A stretch of 33,714 bases of DNA from Clostridiales bacterium (GTDB lineage Bacteria > Bacillota > Clostridia > DUPQ01): positions 1-33,714 of the forward strand of contig JAGLDS010000005.1 of the NCBI GenBank assembly GCA_023145435.1. Reading direction: 5' to 3'. Shown piece after piece: positions 1 to 8,481 of the stretch. The translations under genes and the position numbers were made by a program. The notes beneath the pieces are model-generated. The model saw only the letters and a list, made by a program, of their open reading frames with translations. It ran no database searches and was not told where the DNA came from. The first letter of the stretch is position 1. Every line of letters begins with the position of its first letter.

Positions 1-14
1 GACATTTAAAAGTG

Positions 15-43
15 TTGACGGTAGAATATGCTTATGTTATAAT
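15..43 (+). promoter_or_regulatory. sigma-A promoter of rho
   Basis: TTGACG (15-20) and a perfect TATAAT (38-43) are separated by 17 bases, close to the sigma-A consensus. The predicted start near base 50 leaves a leader of about 70 bases before rho. No intrinsic terminator was seen in that leader. Confidence 0.85.
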
Positions 44-119
44 CTACGTAGAATTTCTAAAAATCACAGTTATTTTTAAATATGAATATATATGATAGAT
101 TCGAGATTGAGGTATTATT

Positions 120-1520
120 ATGCAAAATATGGATGTATTAAAAAGTAAGAAATTAGCCGATTTACGCTATATTGCAAAAATGATGGGCATAAAAAGTGTT
201 ACTGTCATGAGAAAAGATCAGTTAATTGAAAAAATATTAGAGGCTGGAAAACTAGCAGAAAGCGAAAACCCTGAGCCAATTAAAAAAGCGCCTGCCAGCA
301 CAGAAGAAAAAATGATTGAACCAGTTGAAATCACTTCAGATACAAACTTACAACAAAAAAAAGAAGCACCAAAAAGAAAAAAGATTACCGGTGAAACAGT
401 ATCAGGTATACTTGAAATATTACCAGATGGCTATGGTTTCTTGCGTACAGAAAATTTCACATATGGTCCTAAGGATATATATGTGTCACCTTCACAAATC
501 AAAAAGTTATCACTTAGAACAGGTGATAAAATTGAAGGAATTGCCAAGAAGAAAACAGACGGTGAAAAATTTCAAGCATTACAATTTGTAAATATAGTTA
601 ACGGAGATGTACCAGGTGTTGCCATGAAACGAGCTAATTTTTCTAGACTAACACCAATTTTCCCAGATAATAGACTTGTAATGGAATTGAAGCAAAGAGA
701 ATTATCTACTAGAATTATTGATTTAATTGCTCCAATTGGAAGAGGACAGCGTGGAATAATTGTTTCTCCTCCAAAAGCTGGTAAAACAGTTTTATTAAAA
801 AAGATTGCCAATAGCATATCAACTAATTATCCTGAAATTGAATTAATTGTTTTATTAATCGATGAACGACCTGAAGAAGTTACTGATATGCAACGATCAA
901 TAAATGGAGAAATTGTTTATTCAACATTTGACAAAGTACCTGAAAATCATATAAAAATTGCTGAAATGGTTCTTGAAAGAGCACAAAGGTTAGTTGAGCA
1001 AGGGAAAGACGTTGTAATATTACTTGATAGTATTACAAGGCTAGCTAGAGCATATAATATTACAATGACACCTACAGGTAGAACTTTATCTGGTGGACTA
1101 GACCCAGGCGCTCTTCATAATCCGAAGCGATTCTTTGGAGCAGCTAGAAATATTGAATTTGGTGGTAGTTTAACCATTATTGCTACAGCATTAATTGAAA
1201 CTGGTAGCCGTATGGATGATGTAATCTATGAGGAATTTAAAGGAACTGGTAATATGGAATTACATCTTGATAGAAAACTATCTGAAAAAAGAGTATTCCC
1301 TGCAATAGATATTAACCGCTCAGGTACGAGAAGAGAAGATTTACTCTTAACACAAAAGGAATTAGAAAGTATTTGGACAATTAGAAAAGCAATGAATAAC
1401 ATGGGAACTGTTGAAACTACAGAATGGTTTATTGATAAATTATTACGAACAAAAAACAATGCAGAATTTGCAAATAGTATTAATGTTAAACCATTGAAAA
1501 ACCAGAACGATTATTTATAG
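120..1520 (+). CDS. rho: transcription termination factor Rho
   Basis: Rho is a hexameric RNA-dependent ATPase that ends transcription of untranslated RNA. The 466-residue protein has the Rho N-terminal helical domain (about 1-45) and a charged Lys/Glu-rich linker (about 46-90). It then has the cold-shock-like RNA-binding domain with DGYGFLR (103-109) and the RecA-like ATPase. Walker A is SPPKAGKT (216-223), Walker B is VVILLDSIT (298-306), followed by the R-loop region TRLARAYN. The start is supported by GAGG seven bases upstream of the ATG. It has its own promoter, and rpmE follows from a separate promoter. Ends in TAG. Confidence 0.97.
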   Translation: MQNMDVLKSKKLADLRYIAKMMGIKSVTVMRKDQLIEKILEAGKLAESENPEPIKKAPASTEEKMIEPVEITSDTNLQQKKEAPKRKKITGETVSGILEILPDGYGFLRTENFTYGPKDIYVSPSQIKKLSLRTGDKIEGIAKKKTDGEKFQALQFVNIVNGDVPGVAMKRANFSRLTPIFPDNRLVMELKQRELSTRIIDLIAPIGRGQRGIIVSPPKAGKTVLLKKIANSISTNYPEIELIVLLIDERPEEVTDMQRSINGEIVYSTFDKVPENHIKIAEMVLERAQRLVEQGKDVVILLDSITRLARAYNITMTPTGRTLSGGLDPGALHNPKRFFGAARNIEFGGSLTIIATALIETGSRMDDVIYEEFKGTGNMELHLDRKLSEKRVFPAIDINRSGTRREDLLLTQKELESIWTIRKAMNNMGTVETTEWFIDKLLRTKNNAEFANSINVKPLKNQNDYL

Positions 1521-1529
1521 GATTTATGC

Positions 1530-1558
1530 TTGTAATCGTAAAACTCATATGTTATAAT
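1530..1558 (+). promoter_or_regulatory. sigma-A promoter of rpmE
   Basis: TTGTAA (1530-1535) and TATAAT (1553-1558) with a 17-base spacer lie just after the rho stop codon. The predicted start near 1565 gives a leader of about 60 bases that contains an inverted repeat. Confidence 0.75.
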
Positions 1559-1567
1559 ACTTCTTGC

Positions 1568-1592
1568 GTTAACACGAGATAACTATCTGTTA
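1568..1592 (+). promoter_or_regulatory. hairpin in the rpmE 5' leader, possible L31 autoregulatory site
   Basis: TTAAC (1568-1572) can pair with GTTAA, and inside it AGAT-AACT-ATCT forms a second short stem, all between the promoter and the rpmE ribosome binding site. Leader motifs that bind L31 and control rpmE are known in several phyla, including Firmicutes. Assignment of this hairpin to that class is inference; the stems are AU-rich. Confidence 0.35.
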
Positions 1593-1624
1593 ATAGTGAG
1601 ATACAATTGAAAGAGGTGAAGCGG

Positions 1625-1825
1625 ATGAAAAAAGGAATCCATCCTGAATATAATCAAACAAAAGTAACATGTGCCTGTGGAAATACATTTGAAACAGGTT
1701 CAACAAAAAAAGAAATTCGTGTGGAAATCTGTTCGAGTTGTCATCCATTTTTTACTGGTAAACAAAAATTAATTGACACTGGTGGAAGAGTAGATAAATT
1801 CAAGAAAAAATATGGTATCAAATAA
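1625..1825 (+). CDS. rpmE: 50S ribosomal protein L31 (zinc-binding form)
   Basis: L31 bridges the large subunit and the head of the small subunit. The 66-residue protein begins [11 protein letters not shown], the typical L31 N-terminus. It carries the four zinc ligands C16-x-C18 and C36-x2-C39, so it is the zinc-containing C+ type rather than the zinc-free paralogue. A TTG 18 bases upstream is in frame, but AGAGGTG lies between it and the ATG at 1625, so the ATG is the start. An intrinsic terminator follows at once, making this a single-gene unit. Confidence 0.96.
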   Translation: MKKGIHPEYNQTKVTCACGNTFETGSTKKEIRVEICSSCHPFFTGKQKLIDTGGRVDKFKKKYGIK

Positions 1826-1836
1826 TATACAATGTA

Positions 1837-1861
1837 GGGCTGATGGATATCAGCCCTTTTT
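1837..1861 (+). terminator. intrinsic terminator after rpmE
   Basis: An 8-bp perfect stem (GGGCTGAT, loop GGAT, ATCAGCCC) is followed by five T residues. Confidence 0.9.
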
Positions 1862-1878
1862 ATTAAAAAGAGGTAGTA

Positions 1879-2787
1879 ATGAAAAAAACTAGTATAGGTG
1901 GAATGGCATTGTTAGAGGGAATCATGATGATTGGTCCCCATAAAAAAGCAGTTGCAGTTAGAAAACCTGATAATGAAATCGAAATTAAAGTAGAAGATTT
2001 ACCACATCATAATAAAATGCAAAAAATTCCTTTTGTTAGAGGAGTGGTTGGTTTATTTAGTCAGATGATAAGTGGAATGAAAGCATTAATGTATGCAGCT
2101 TCATTTGCTGATTTGGAAGGTGAAGAAGAACCATCAAAATTTGATAAGTGGTTGGAAAATATATTTGGTGATAAATTAATGACTGTAATGATTTATTTTA
2201 GTGTAGTTATTGCGTTATTCTTTTCAGTAGGATTATTTATTCTTTTACCAAACTTTATTATAAGCATAATATTTAAAGATCAAGTGGTGCTAAATAACTT
2301 GTTTGAAGGAGTATTAAGAATATCTATTTTTGTAGGATATTTGGCACTAGTGTCTAGAATGAAAGATATTAAACGAGTATGGATGTACCATGGTGCTGAG
2401 CATAAAACCATTACAACATATGAAAATGGTGAAGAGCTAATTGTTGAAAATACAAAGAAGTATACAACTTATCACAAAAGATGTGGCACCTCATTTATGT
2501 TCATTGTTTTAATTATTAGTATTATTGTTTTCTCTTTTACAGGTTGGCATTCACCAATTATCAATGTATTAATTAGATTGGTTTTAATTCCTGTTGTTGC
2601 AGGTATATCATATGAGATAATTAAGATAACTGGGCGAACTGATGGAATTCTTTCGAAAATTATTTCTGCACCTGGACTGTGGTTACAACGATTAACAACA
2701 AAAGAGCCAGATGATGATATGGTTGAAGTAGCTATAGAAGCATTCAAAGCCGTTATTCCTGATGTAGAAGGCGAAGATAAATGGTAA
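1879..2787 (+). CDS. DUF1385 membrane protein (YqhQ family)
   Basis: The 302-residue protein begins with the family's conserved start (IGGMALLEGIMMIGP) and contains the conserved stretch WMYHGAEHKTI followed by YHKRCGTSF. The family is annotated as a putative metal-dependent membrane enzyme; its activity is not known. Hydrophobic segments lie at about 100-128, 140-160, 210-232 and 238-255. It starts after AGAGGT. Its last codons overlap the prmC start, so the two are translationally coupled. The order rpmE-DUF1385-prmC is common in Clostridia, where prfA usually follows; prfA is not in this window. The His and Cys residues of the central stretch are plausible metal ligands, by inference. Confidence 0.88.
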   Translation: MKKTSIGGMALLEGIMMIGPHKKAVAVRKPDNEIEIKVEDLPHHNKMQKIPFVRGVVGLFSQMISGMKALMYAASFADLEGEEEPSKFDKWLENIFGDKLMTVMIYFSVVIALFFSVGLFILLPNFIISIIFKDQVVLNNLFEGVLRISIFVGYLALVSRMKDIKRVWMYHGAEHKTITTYENGEELIVENTKKYTTYHKRCGTSFMFIVLIISIIVFSFTGWHSPIINVLIRLVLIPVVAGISYEIIKITGRTDGILSKIISAPGLWLQRLTTKEPDDDMVEVAIEAFKAVIPDVEGEDKW

Positions 2788-3614
2788 TTAAAGACCTGCT
2801 AGAATATGCTAAAAATCAATTATCAAATATAGCAAAAGATGAAAGAATAAATGAAGCATTTATTCTTTTGTCTTTTGTCATGAAAAAAAATAAAACCTAT
2901 TTATATACTCATATGGATGAATTAGTATCCACTACTCACATAGAAGAGTATAAAGAGAGTTTATTGCAAAGAAATAAGTTAATGCCTATTGCATACATAA
3001 CTAAGAGAGCGTATTTTATGGATATGGTTCTTCATGTTGAAAAAGGAGTATTAATCCCAAGAGGCGATAGTGAGATAGTAATTGAAGTTTTAAAAAAGTT
3101 ACCATCACATAAAAAGGTTTTAGATCTTTGTTGTGGAAGTGGCGCTTTAGGAATTGCTTATGCAAGAAAATTTAGCAATTCAAATGTTACATTAATTGAT
3201 ATTGATGATAAATGTATTAGTATAGCTTCTAAAAATGTAAAAAAATATCATCTTGAAAATAGAATGATAGTTATAAAAAGCAACCTTTTTAACAATATTG
3301 CTAATGAAAAGTTTAATCTTATTATTTCTAATCCTCCATACATTGAAAGTAAAGAAATCAATAATTTAATGGTTGATGTAAAAGATTATGAACCACGCTT
3401 AGCACTTGATGGAGGAGATGATGGACTCTTATTCTATAAACAAATAATTTTAAAAAGTAAAAATCATTTGTTAAAAGGGGCTCATATTATTTTAGAAATA
3501 GGATATAATCAAAAAGATGCAGTTACTAAATTATTAGAACAAAATAAATTTACTAATATTTCCTGTTATAAAGATTACCAAAAAAATGACAGAATATTAT
3601 TGGCTACTTACTAA
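2781..3614 (+). CDS. prmC: release factor glutamine methyltransferase PrmC
   Basis: PrmC methylates the Gln of the GGQ motif in peptide chain release factors using S-adenosylmethionine. The 277-residue protein has the N-terminal helical release-factor-binding domain (about 1-85). The SAM-binding motif I is VLDLCCGSGALG (113-124), and the catalytic NPPY is at 184-187 within ISNPPYIES. The region usually written PRPETE reads PRGDSE here (93-98), a mild divergence. The ATG lies inside the last codons of the upstream gene (7-base overlap). Its usual partner prfA is not next to it; the downstream gene is an ANTAR regulator with its own promoter. Confidence 0.93.
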   Translation: MVIKDLLEYAKNQLSNIAKDERINEAFILLSFVMKKNKTYLYTHMDELVSTTHIEEYKESLLQRNKLMPIAYITKRAYFMDMVLHVEKGVLIPRGDSEIVIEVLKKLPSHKKVLDLCCGSGALGIAYARKFSNSNVTLIDIDDKCISIASKNVKKYHLENRMIVIKSNLFNNIANEKFNLIISNPPYIESKEINNLMVDVKDYEPRLALDGGDDGLLFYKQIILKSKNHLLKGAHIILEIGYNQKDAVTKLLEQNKFTNISCYKDYQKNDRILLATY

Positions 3615-3634
3615 AACATCTATTTATTATTTTA

Positions 3635-3643
3635 TGGTATAAT
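3635..3643 (+). promoter_or_regulatory. extended -10 promoter of the ANTAR regulator gene
   Basis: TGGTATAAT (3635-3643) is an extended -10 element. The hexamer 17 bases upstream (AAACAT) is poor, as is usual for extended -10 promoters. The predicted start is only about 15 bases before the ATG. Confidence 0.6.
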
Positions 3644-3666
3644 TGTGAAAAGTGTGGGGAGGACAA

Positions 3667-4239
3667 ATGAGAAACTCTGTTATCTTAGTTGCAGCTCGTT
3701 CTGCAGATATTGCTAATAAAATAAAAAGCGTATTAGAGCAGGAGTTTTTTATTGTTTCAGATGTTTGTATCTCTGGAAATGAAACCATTAGAAAGGTTAG
3801 AATATACCAACCTGATTTATTAGTATGTGATTATGAATTAGGAGATATGACAGGTATAAATATAGGAGATATTGTCATTAAAAGTGGACTATGTTCTATG
3901 ATTATGCTTTGTAATCAAGTGCAAAAAGATTATGCAGAATCATTGTTTTCGTACCCTTATTTAATTTGCTTAGGAAAACCTCTCAATAAATCTGTTTTAT
4001 ACAATTCTATTGAGATATCATTAAAAAGTCGTAAAGGGATAAAGCTACTTGAAAATGAAATAAATAAATTAAAAGAAGATATTGAAACAAGAAAAATAAT
4101 TGAAAAAGCAAAAGGTCTTTTAATGGATAAATTACACATGACAGAAGAGCAAGCATATAACAAATTGAGAAAACAAAGTATGGATTCTCAAACACCGATG
4201 AAGAATGTGGCTAGTATAATTGTGGCCACAATGGAGTAA
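3667..4239 (+). CDS. ANTAR-domain response regulator (RNA-binding antiterminator)
   Basis: The 190-residue protein combines a receiver-like domain with a C-terminal ANTAR domain, which in characterised members binds paired RNA hairpins and prevents transcription termination. The receiver part (about 3-118) keeps the phosphoacceptor position D55 (LLVCDYELGD) and the conserved Lys K104 (LGKP). A coiled-coil linker spans about 124-145. ANTAR runs from about 140 to 188 with KAKGLLMDK and the following EEQAYNKLRKQSMD. An in-frame GTG at 3652 lies upstream of the Shine-Dalgarno GGGGAGGA, so the ATG at 3667 is the start. No partner kinase and no obvious paired-hairpin target is visible nearby. mazG follows 2 bases after the stop and is probably co-transcribed. 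Confidence 0.88.
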   Translation: MRNSVILVAARSADIANKIKSVLEQEFFIVSDVCISGNETIRKVRIYQPDLLVCDYELGDMTGINIGDIVIKSGLCSMIMLCNQVQKDYAESLFSYPYLICLGKPLNKSVLYNSIEISLKSRKGIKLLENEINKLKEDIETRKIIEKAKGLLMDKLHMTEEQAYNKLRKQSMDSQTPMKNVASIIVATME

Positions 4240-4241
4240 AT

Positions 4242-5030
4242 ATGAAAAAGAAGACTTACAATATTTCTGATTTTGAAAAAATTATTGAACAATTACGTGG
4301 CGAAAATGGGTGTCCTTGGGATAAAGAACAAACTCATCAAACGTTAAAAAACCATTTAGTTGAAGAAAGTTATGAAGCAATTGAAGCTGTGGATTTAAAT
4401 GATATGACTAAATTACGAGAAGAGTTGGGTGATGTTTTATTGCTTATTATGCTTCATTCACAAATTGCAAAAGAAGAAGGTGATTTTACTATTGATGATG
4501 TAATTGATGTGGTTTCTAAAAAAATGATTTCTAGACATGCCCATGTTTTTGGTGATGTTATTGCGAACACAAAAGAAGAAGTGTTACAGAGTTGGAATGA
4601 TATTAAAAATAAGGAAAAAGGATTAAAAAAAGGAATAAATGTACTAGAGGATATTCCTACAAATTTACCAGGTCTCATGAGAAGCTATGAAATTCAAGAT
4701 AAAGCTGCAAAAATAGGGTTTGATTGGGATAATAGCGAGGGACCATTCGATAAAACACGAGAAGAAATTGAAGAATTTCTAGAAGCTGTTAAAGAAATGG
4801 ATCAAGATAAAAAAGAAAGTGAAATGGGAGATATATTATTTTCATTAGTTAATGTATGTCGTTTTATGGATATAGATCCAGAAATTGCAGTACAAAGAAC
4901 TAATAGAAAATTTCTAAAACGATTTGGATACATGGAAAACAAATGTGATGAAAGAAATTTATCGTTAAAAGAAATGAAGCTAGATGAAATGAATAAAATA
5001 TGGGAGGAAGCTAAAGATGAGATTGGATAA
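4242..5030 (+). CDS. mazG: nucleoside triphosphate pyrophosphohydrolase MazG
   Basis: MazG hydrolyses NTPs and dNTPs to monophosphate and pyrophosphate, cleaning damaged nucleotides or lowering alarmone pools. The 262-residue protein has two tandem MazG modules. The first has the signature GCPWDKEQTH (23-32), then the metal ligands in VEESYEAIEA (40-49) and REELGDVL (59-66). The second has EEIEEFLEA and SEMGDILFSL. The last codons overlap the rqcP start. The mazG-rqcP pair matches yabN-yabO of Bacillus subtilis, though YabN there carries an extra N-terminal methylase domain that is absent here. Confidence 0.93.
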   Translation: MKKKTYNISDFEKIIEQLRGENGCPWDKEQTHQTLKNHLVEESYEAIEAVDLNDMTKLREELGDVLLLIMLHSQIAKEEGDFTIDDVIDVVSKKMISRHAHVFGDVIANTKEEVLQSWNDIKNKEKGLKKGINVLEDIPTNLPGLMRSYEIQDKAAKIGFDWDNSEGPFDKTREEIEEFLEAVKEMDQDKKESEMGDILFSLVNVCRFMDIDPEIAVQRTNRKFLKRFGYMENKCDERNLSLKEMKLDEMNKIWEEAKDEIG

Positions 5031-5256
5031 GTACTTAAAAGTTTCTAGGTTAATAAAAAGACGAACAATAGCAAATCAAGCTTGTGAAAATAAGCGAGTG
5101 ACAATCAATGGAAAAGAAGCGAAACCATCAGCTAAGGTTGCTATTGACGATGTAATTGCCATAACATTTGGAAACAAAGTATCTACTGTAAGAGTAATTG
5201 AAGTAGCAGAACATGTAAAAAAAGATTCAGCAAAAGAATTATATGAAATCATATAA
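5017..5256 (+). CDS. rqcP: S4-domain ribosome quality control protein RqcP
   Basis: This 79-residue S4 RNA-binding protein begins MRLDKYLKVSRLIKRRT, nearly identical to RqcP (YabO) of Bacillus subtilis. RqcP works with RqcH on obstructed 50S subunits to add C-terminal poly-alanine tails to stalled chains. The ATG lies inside the end of mazG (14-base overlap), indicating translational coupling. The stop is only 8 bases from the end of the convergent polymerase gene, and no terminator is visible between them. Confidence 0.92.
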   Translation: MRLDKYLKVSRLIKRRTIANQACENKRVTINGKEAKPSAKVAIDDVIAITFGNKVSTVRVIEVAEHVKKDSAKELYEII

Positions 5257-5264
5257 TATAAGAG

Positions 5265-7004
5265 TTATTTTTCTGCCCAATTACTAGCTATTTCAATGTC
5301 AGCAACTAATGGAACATTACTTAAAAAGCTTATACCTGCATTTTCCATTACATTTTGTAAAGTTTTTTTTGTTTGTTTAGCTATTTCTTCCTTACATTCA
5401 ATAATAATTTCATCATGAATTACAGCTACAATATGTACATTACTATCTTTTATTTTTTTATAAAGATTTCCTAAAGCTATTTTTAAAATATCAGCTGCAC
5501 TACCTTGAACAGGGGTATTGCAAAAACTACTAAATCCAGTGGTATCACGATAAAAGTATCTACGACCTGTTATGGATTTTGCAGATGTTGGAGGATTACT
5601 CTTAAAGTTGTTATGCCATTTTTTTATACCTGTATACGCTTTAAAATATTCGTTTCTAAATTGATCTGCTTGTTCAAGAGTAATATTAATTCCGTATGTA
5701 TCTTTGGAATAATTCATTAACCCTCTAGAACCCATACCAAATATTAATCCGAAATTAACAGCTTTCGCAGATTGCCTTTGCTCTTTTGTTATTTCACTAA
5801 TAGGTGAATTTGTAATTAAAGATGCAGTTAATTTGTGTAAGTCTTTATTATCTTTATAAGCTTTTATCATTCTAGGGTCATTTGCAATTTCTGCTGCTAT
5901 TCGCAATTCAACCTGAGAATAATCAGCTATGATAAAACAATTTCCTTTATCTGGAACAAACATTTCTCTGAATTTTTTATCTCGTGGTACTTGCTGCATG
6001 TTAGGTTTACGACAACTCATACGACCACTTGATGCACCAATTTGAGAATAACTTGCATGGATTCTACCTGTTAAATTATTAATATCTTTTGGTAATGGTT
6101 GTAAAAAAGAACCATATAATTTATATGCTTTTCGATAATTCTTTAGAGCAATAATTAGGGGGTGATTAGCATATGAGGCTAAAGAGGCTTGTGAAGTATC
6201 GTCTATAAAAATATCGTTTTCATTAAGAAGTGTTAGTATTTGTTTTTGTGAATTAAAATTTATTGAGTGACTTTGTTCAATACCAAAGAAAGTTTGTTGA
6301 ACTACTTTATTAATAACAAAAGAATCTAACGTTTCATGGTATTGTTGCACTTGTTTTTTAATTTGAAGAGTGTAAGCAGATAAAAGTTGTTCATCAATTT
6401 TCATACCGGTTAGTTCCATGTCTGCAATAGCATATATACAAGAAAACTCAATAGCTGCAATTTTTTCTAATTTAGCTTTTCTAAGATCACTTTGCATTGC
6501 TTCTCTAAGTTCTAGTAAAATATGAGCATCTTTAGCAGCGTACTGTAATTGAGAATTAGTTAGTTCACCAGAAAAATCACTTTTTTGTTCTTCTTTATTT
6601 AATTCTTTTCCCAAATAAAATTTTGATAATTCTGCTAAATTAACACGATATGGGCCACTGTTACTTCGTAGTAATTGCCCTGCTATCATTGTGTCAAAAA
6701 GTATACCTTCGACTGTGTAACCGTTATGATATAAAAATTTTAAATCAAACTTAGCGTTTTGAAATATTTTAGTATTATTTAATTTCATGATTTTTTTTAT
6801 AATCTGTTGATCTTCAATTGATACTTTAAAAAGGTCAATTACAAAAACAGGGCTATTGTATGTAGCAATTTGTAGCAATCGTAATTGACTAGTAAAAACA
6901 TCAAGTCCAGTTGTTTCTGTATCTATTGCCATTACATCTTGTGTAAGGAGCAAATCACGATAATTTGTTAATGATCCCTGTGAAGGGATTAGAATGGTTT
7001 CCAT
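5265..7004 (-). CDS. family A DNA polymerase with 3'-5' exonuclease, no 5' nuclease
   Basis: A 579-residue Pol I-like polymerase. The exonuclease domain (about 15-180) keeps all DEDDy residues: D28 and E30 in AIDTETTGL, D87 in NAKFDLKF, and Y155 and D159 in YAAKDAHILL. The polymerase domain has motif A ADYSQVELR (360-368), motif B RQSAKAVNFGLIFGMG (410-425) and motif C VIHDEIIIE (528-536). The N-terminal flap nuclease domain of normal bacterial Pol I (about 300 residues) is missing, so RNA primer removal would need another protein. The O-helix position that is Tyr766 in E. coli Pol I is Phe here. A longer in-frame ATG at 7019 exists, but GGAG sits just before the ATG at 7004. It is convergent with rqcP and divergent from the GGDEF gene. 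Confidence 0.93.
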   Translation of the reverse strand: METILIPSQGSLTNYRDLLLTQDVMAIDTETTGLDVFTSQLRLLQIATYNSPVFVIDLFKVSIEDQQIIKKIMKLNNTKIFQNAKFDLKFLYHNGYTVEGILFDTMIAGQLLRSNSGPYRVNLAELSKFYLGKELNKEEQKSDFSGELTNSQLQYAAKDAHILLELREAMQSDLRKAKLEKIAAIEFSCIYAIADMELTGMKIDEQLLSAYTLQIKKQVQQYHETLDSFVINKVVQQTFFGIEQSHSINFNSQKQILTLLNENDIFIDDTSQASLASYANHPLIIALKNYRKAYKLYGSFLQPLPKDINNLTGRIHASYSQIGASSGRMSCRKPNMQQVPRDKKFREMFVPDKGNCFIIADYSQVELRIAAEIANDPRMIKAYKDNKDLHKLTASLITNSPISEITKEQRQSAKAVNFGLIFGMGSRGLMNYSKDTYGINITLEQADQFRNEYFKAYTGIKKWHNNFKSNPPTSAKSITGRRYFYRDTTGFSSFCNTPVQGSAADILKIALGNLYKKIKDSNVHIVAVIHDEIIIECKEEIAKQTKKTLQNVMENAGISFLSNVPLVADIEIASNWAEK

Positions 7005-7026
7005 AATAACTCCAATCATATATACT

Positions 7027-7035
7027 ATTATATCA
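7027..7035 (-). promoter_or_regulatory. extended -10 promoter of the DNA polymerase gene
   Basis: On the minus strand TGATATAAT (7035-7027) forms an extended -10 element about 22 bases before the ATG. The -35 region is weak (CTTCAT). Confidence 0.55.
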
Positions 7036-7040
7036 AAAAG

Positions 7041-7069
7041 TTGCTAAAAATGAAGGAAAGCATTACACT
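7041..7069 (+). promoter_or_regulatory. candidate promoter of the GGDEF gene
   Basis: TTGCTA (7041-7046), 17 bases, TACACT (7064-7069). Each hexamer matches consensus at four positions. It lies back to back with the polymerase promoter. Confidence 0.45.
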
Positions 7070-7095
7070 TATTATGTGCAGTAAAGGAGAATATG

Positions 7096-8445
7096 ATGAA
7101 ATTAACTAAAAGAGATTTCCTTGATTTAGGAATATGGATGATTGTTTTTGGTATAATAATTGGTATAGTCTTCCCGTTTTTTACCATAGTGTTAGGAGTA
7201 GATAAAAGCATTGCACTTAAGCCTACCTTTATTATCCTAAGCATTATTGCTGGGATACTTGTGGGATTAGTTAATATTTTGTTAGCAAAAGGAGTTATTG
7301 GGAAAAAGTTAAAAATATTAATAAAAGGAATGAGTAAGGTAGAGAGAAACTTAGTTGAAGATGACGAAACAGCAAAAGAAGATTGTAAGCTAGAAGATTG
7401 TTTAATAAAAGTTGAGTCAATTGATGAAATTGGTAAAAGCGCACAAGCTTTTAATAATTTGACAAATACGCTCTTTGAATCATTGCAAACACAACAACTT
7501 TTAAGTGATTATCAAGTTATGCTAACTACTAATTTAAATATTAGTTTTTTATCTCAAAATTCTTTGAAATATATAATGATGCATTTACAAGCAAATGCAG
7601 GAGCAATTTTATTAGAAAAAAATGGAGAACTTTATGTTGCTGATTCAAAGAGAATAGACAATCCATTATCATTACAAACCCATGAAAGCATTATAGAAGT
7701 ATATAATAGTGGGAAACAAATAACTATGATGAATCCTAAAAATATTAAAATTGATAACGTATTGGTCAACTTTACGCCATCTGAGATAATCATAGAACCT
7801 ATTATGTATAAGGGTATTGTTATAGGGGTATTAATATTAGCTAGCGATCAAGTATTAAATTATACAAGAAAACAACAAGTTAGTCTTTTTACTAATACTT
7901 TTGCTTTGGCAATTAATAATTCAATAGAACACTCACAATTACAAGAGTTAGTGGCTATTGATCCTTTAACTAAAGCATATAATAGAAGATTTGGTATGAA
8001 GCGATTAAAAGAAGAATATATTAGAAGTGTGAGAAACCAAAATCCACTTGGAATAATGATGATTGATTTAGATGACTTTAAAAAAGTTAATGATACATAT
8101 GGTCATATGGTAGGTGATAAAATTTTAATTGCTCTTTCTCAGATTGCAAGTTCTACTTTGAGAGAAAGTGATATTTTAATGAGATATGGTGGAGAAGAGT
8201 TTTTAATTATTCTTCCAGGAGCATTAGTTGAAGATACAGCAAAAGTTGCAGAGAGAATAAGAAGGATTGCTAATGACTATGAATTAAAGCATAATGATTC
8301 AATTATTAATGTAACTGTTAGTATTGGAGTAGCTTCATATCCACAATCAAATGTTGAAAGTGAAGAAAAGTTAATTGTTATTGCGGATAATGCTTTATAC
8401 TTAGCCAAAGATAATGGAAAAAATAGAGTAGAAAAAGGATTATAA
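7096..8445 (+). CDS. membrane GAF-GGDEF diguanylate cyclase
   Basis: This protein probably makes cyclic di-GMP from GTP at the membrane. The 449-residue protein has two transmembrane helices (about 11-33 and 44-65) and a charged HAMP-like linker (about 66-130). A GAF-like sensor domain follows (about 138-280), then a GGDEF domain (about 284-449). The active-site motif is GGEEF (365-369), which is catalytically competent. The inhibitory I-site RESD (356-359) lies five residues upstream, so product inhibition is expected. DLDDFKKVND is the metal and substrate-binding segment. Two ATGs are adjacent; the second (7096) is better spaced from AAAGGAG. No phosphodiesterase or effector is nearby. Confidence 0.92.
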   Translation: MKLTKRDFLDLGIWMIVFGIIIGIVFPFFTIVLGVDKSIALKPTFIILSIIAGILVGLVNILLAKGVIGKKLKILIKGMSKVERNLVEDDETAKEDCKLEDCLIKVESIDEIGKSAQAFNNLTNTLFESLQTQQLLSDYQVMLTTNLNISFLSQNSLKYIMMHLQANAGAILLEKNGELYVADSKRIDNPLSLQTHESIIEVYNSGKQITMMNPKNIKIDNVLVNFTPSEIIIEPIMYKGIVIGVLILASDQVLNYTRKQQVSLFTNTFALAINNSIEHSQLQELVAIDPLTKAYNRRFGMKRLKEEYIRSVRNQNPLGIMMIDLDDFKKVNDTYGHMVGDKILIALSQIASSTLRESDILMRYGGEEFLIILPGALVEDTAKVAERIRRIANDYELKHNDSIINVTVSIGVASYPQSNVESEEKLIVIADNALYLAKDNGKNRVEKGL

Positions 8446-8451
8446 TTTTCG

Positions 8452-8481
8452 TTGACAAAATAACAAGATATATGGTATTAT
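8452..8481 (+). promoter_or_regulatory. promoter of the infC-rpmI-rplT operon
   Basis: A perfect TTGACA (8452-8457), an 18-base spacer and TGGTATTAT (extended -10; hexamer 8476-8481). The transcript starts near 8488, about 150 bases before infC. Confidence 0.8.
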
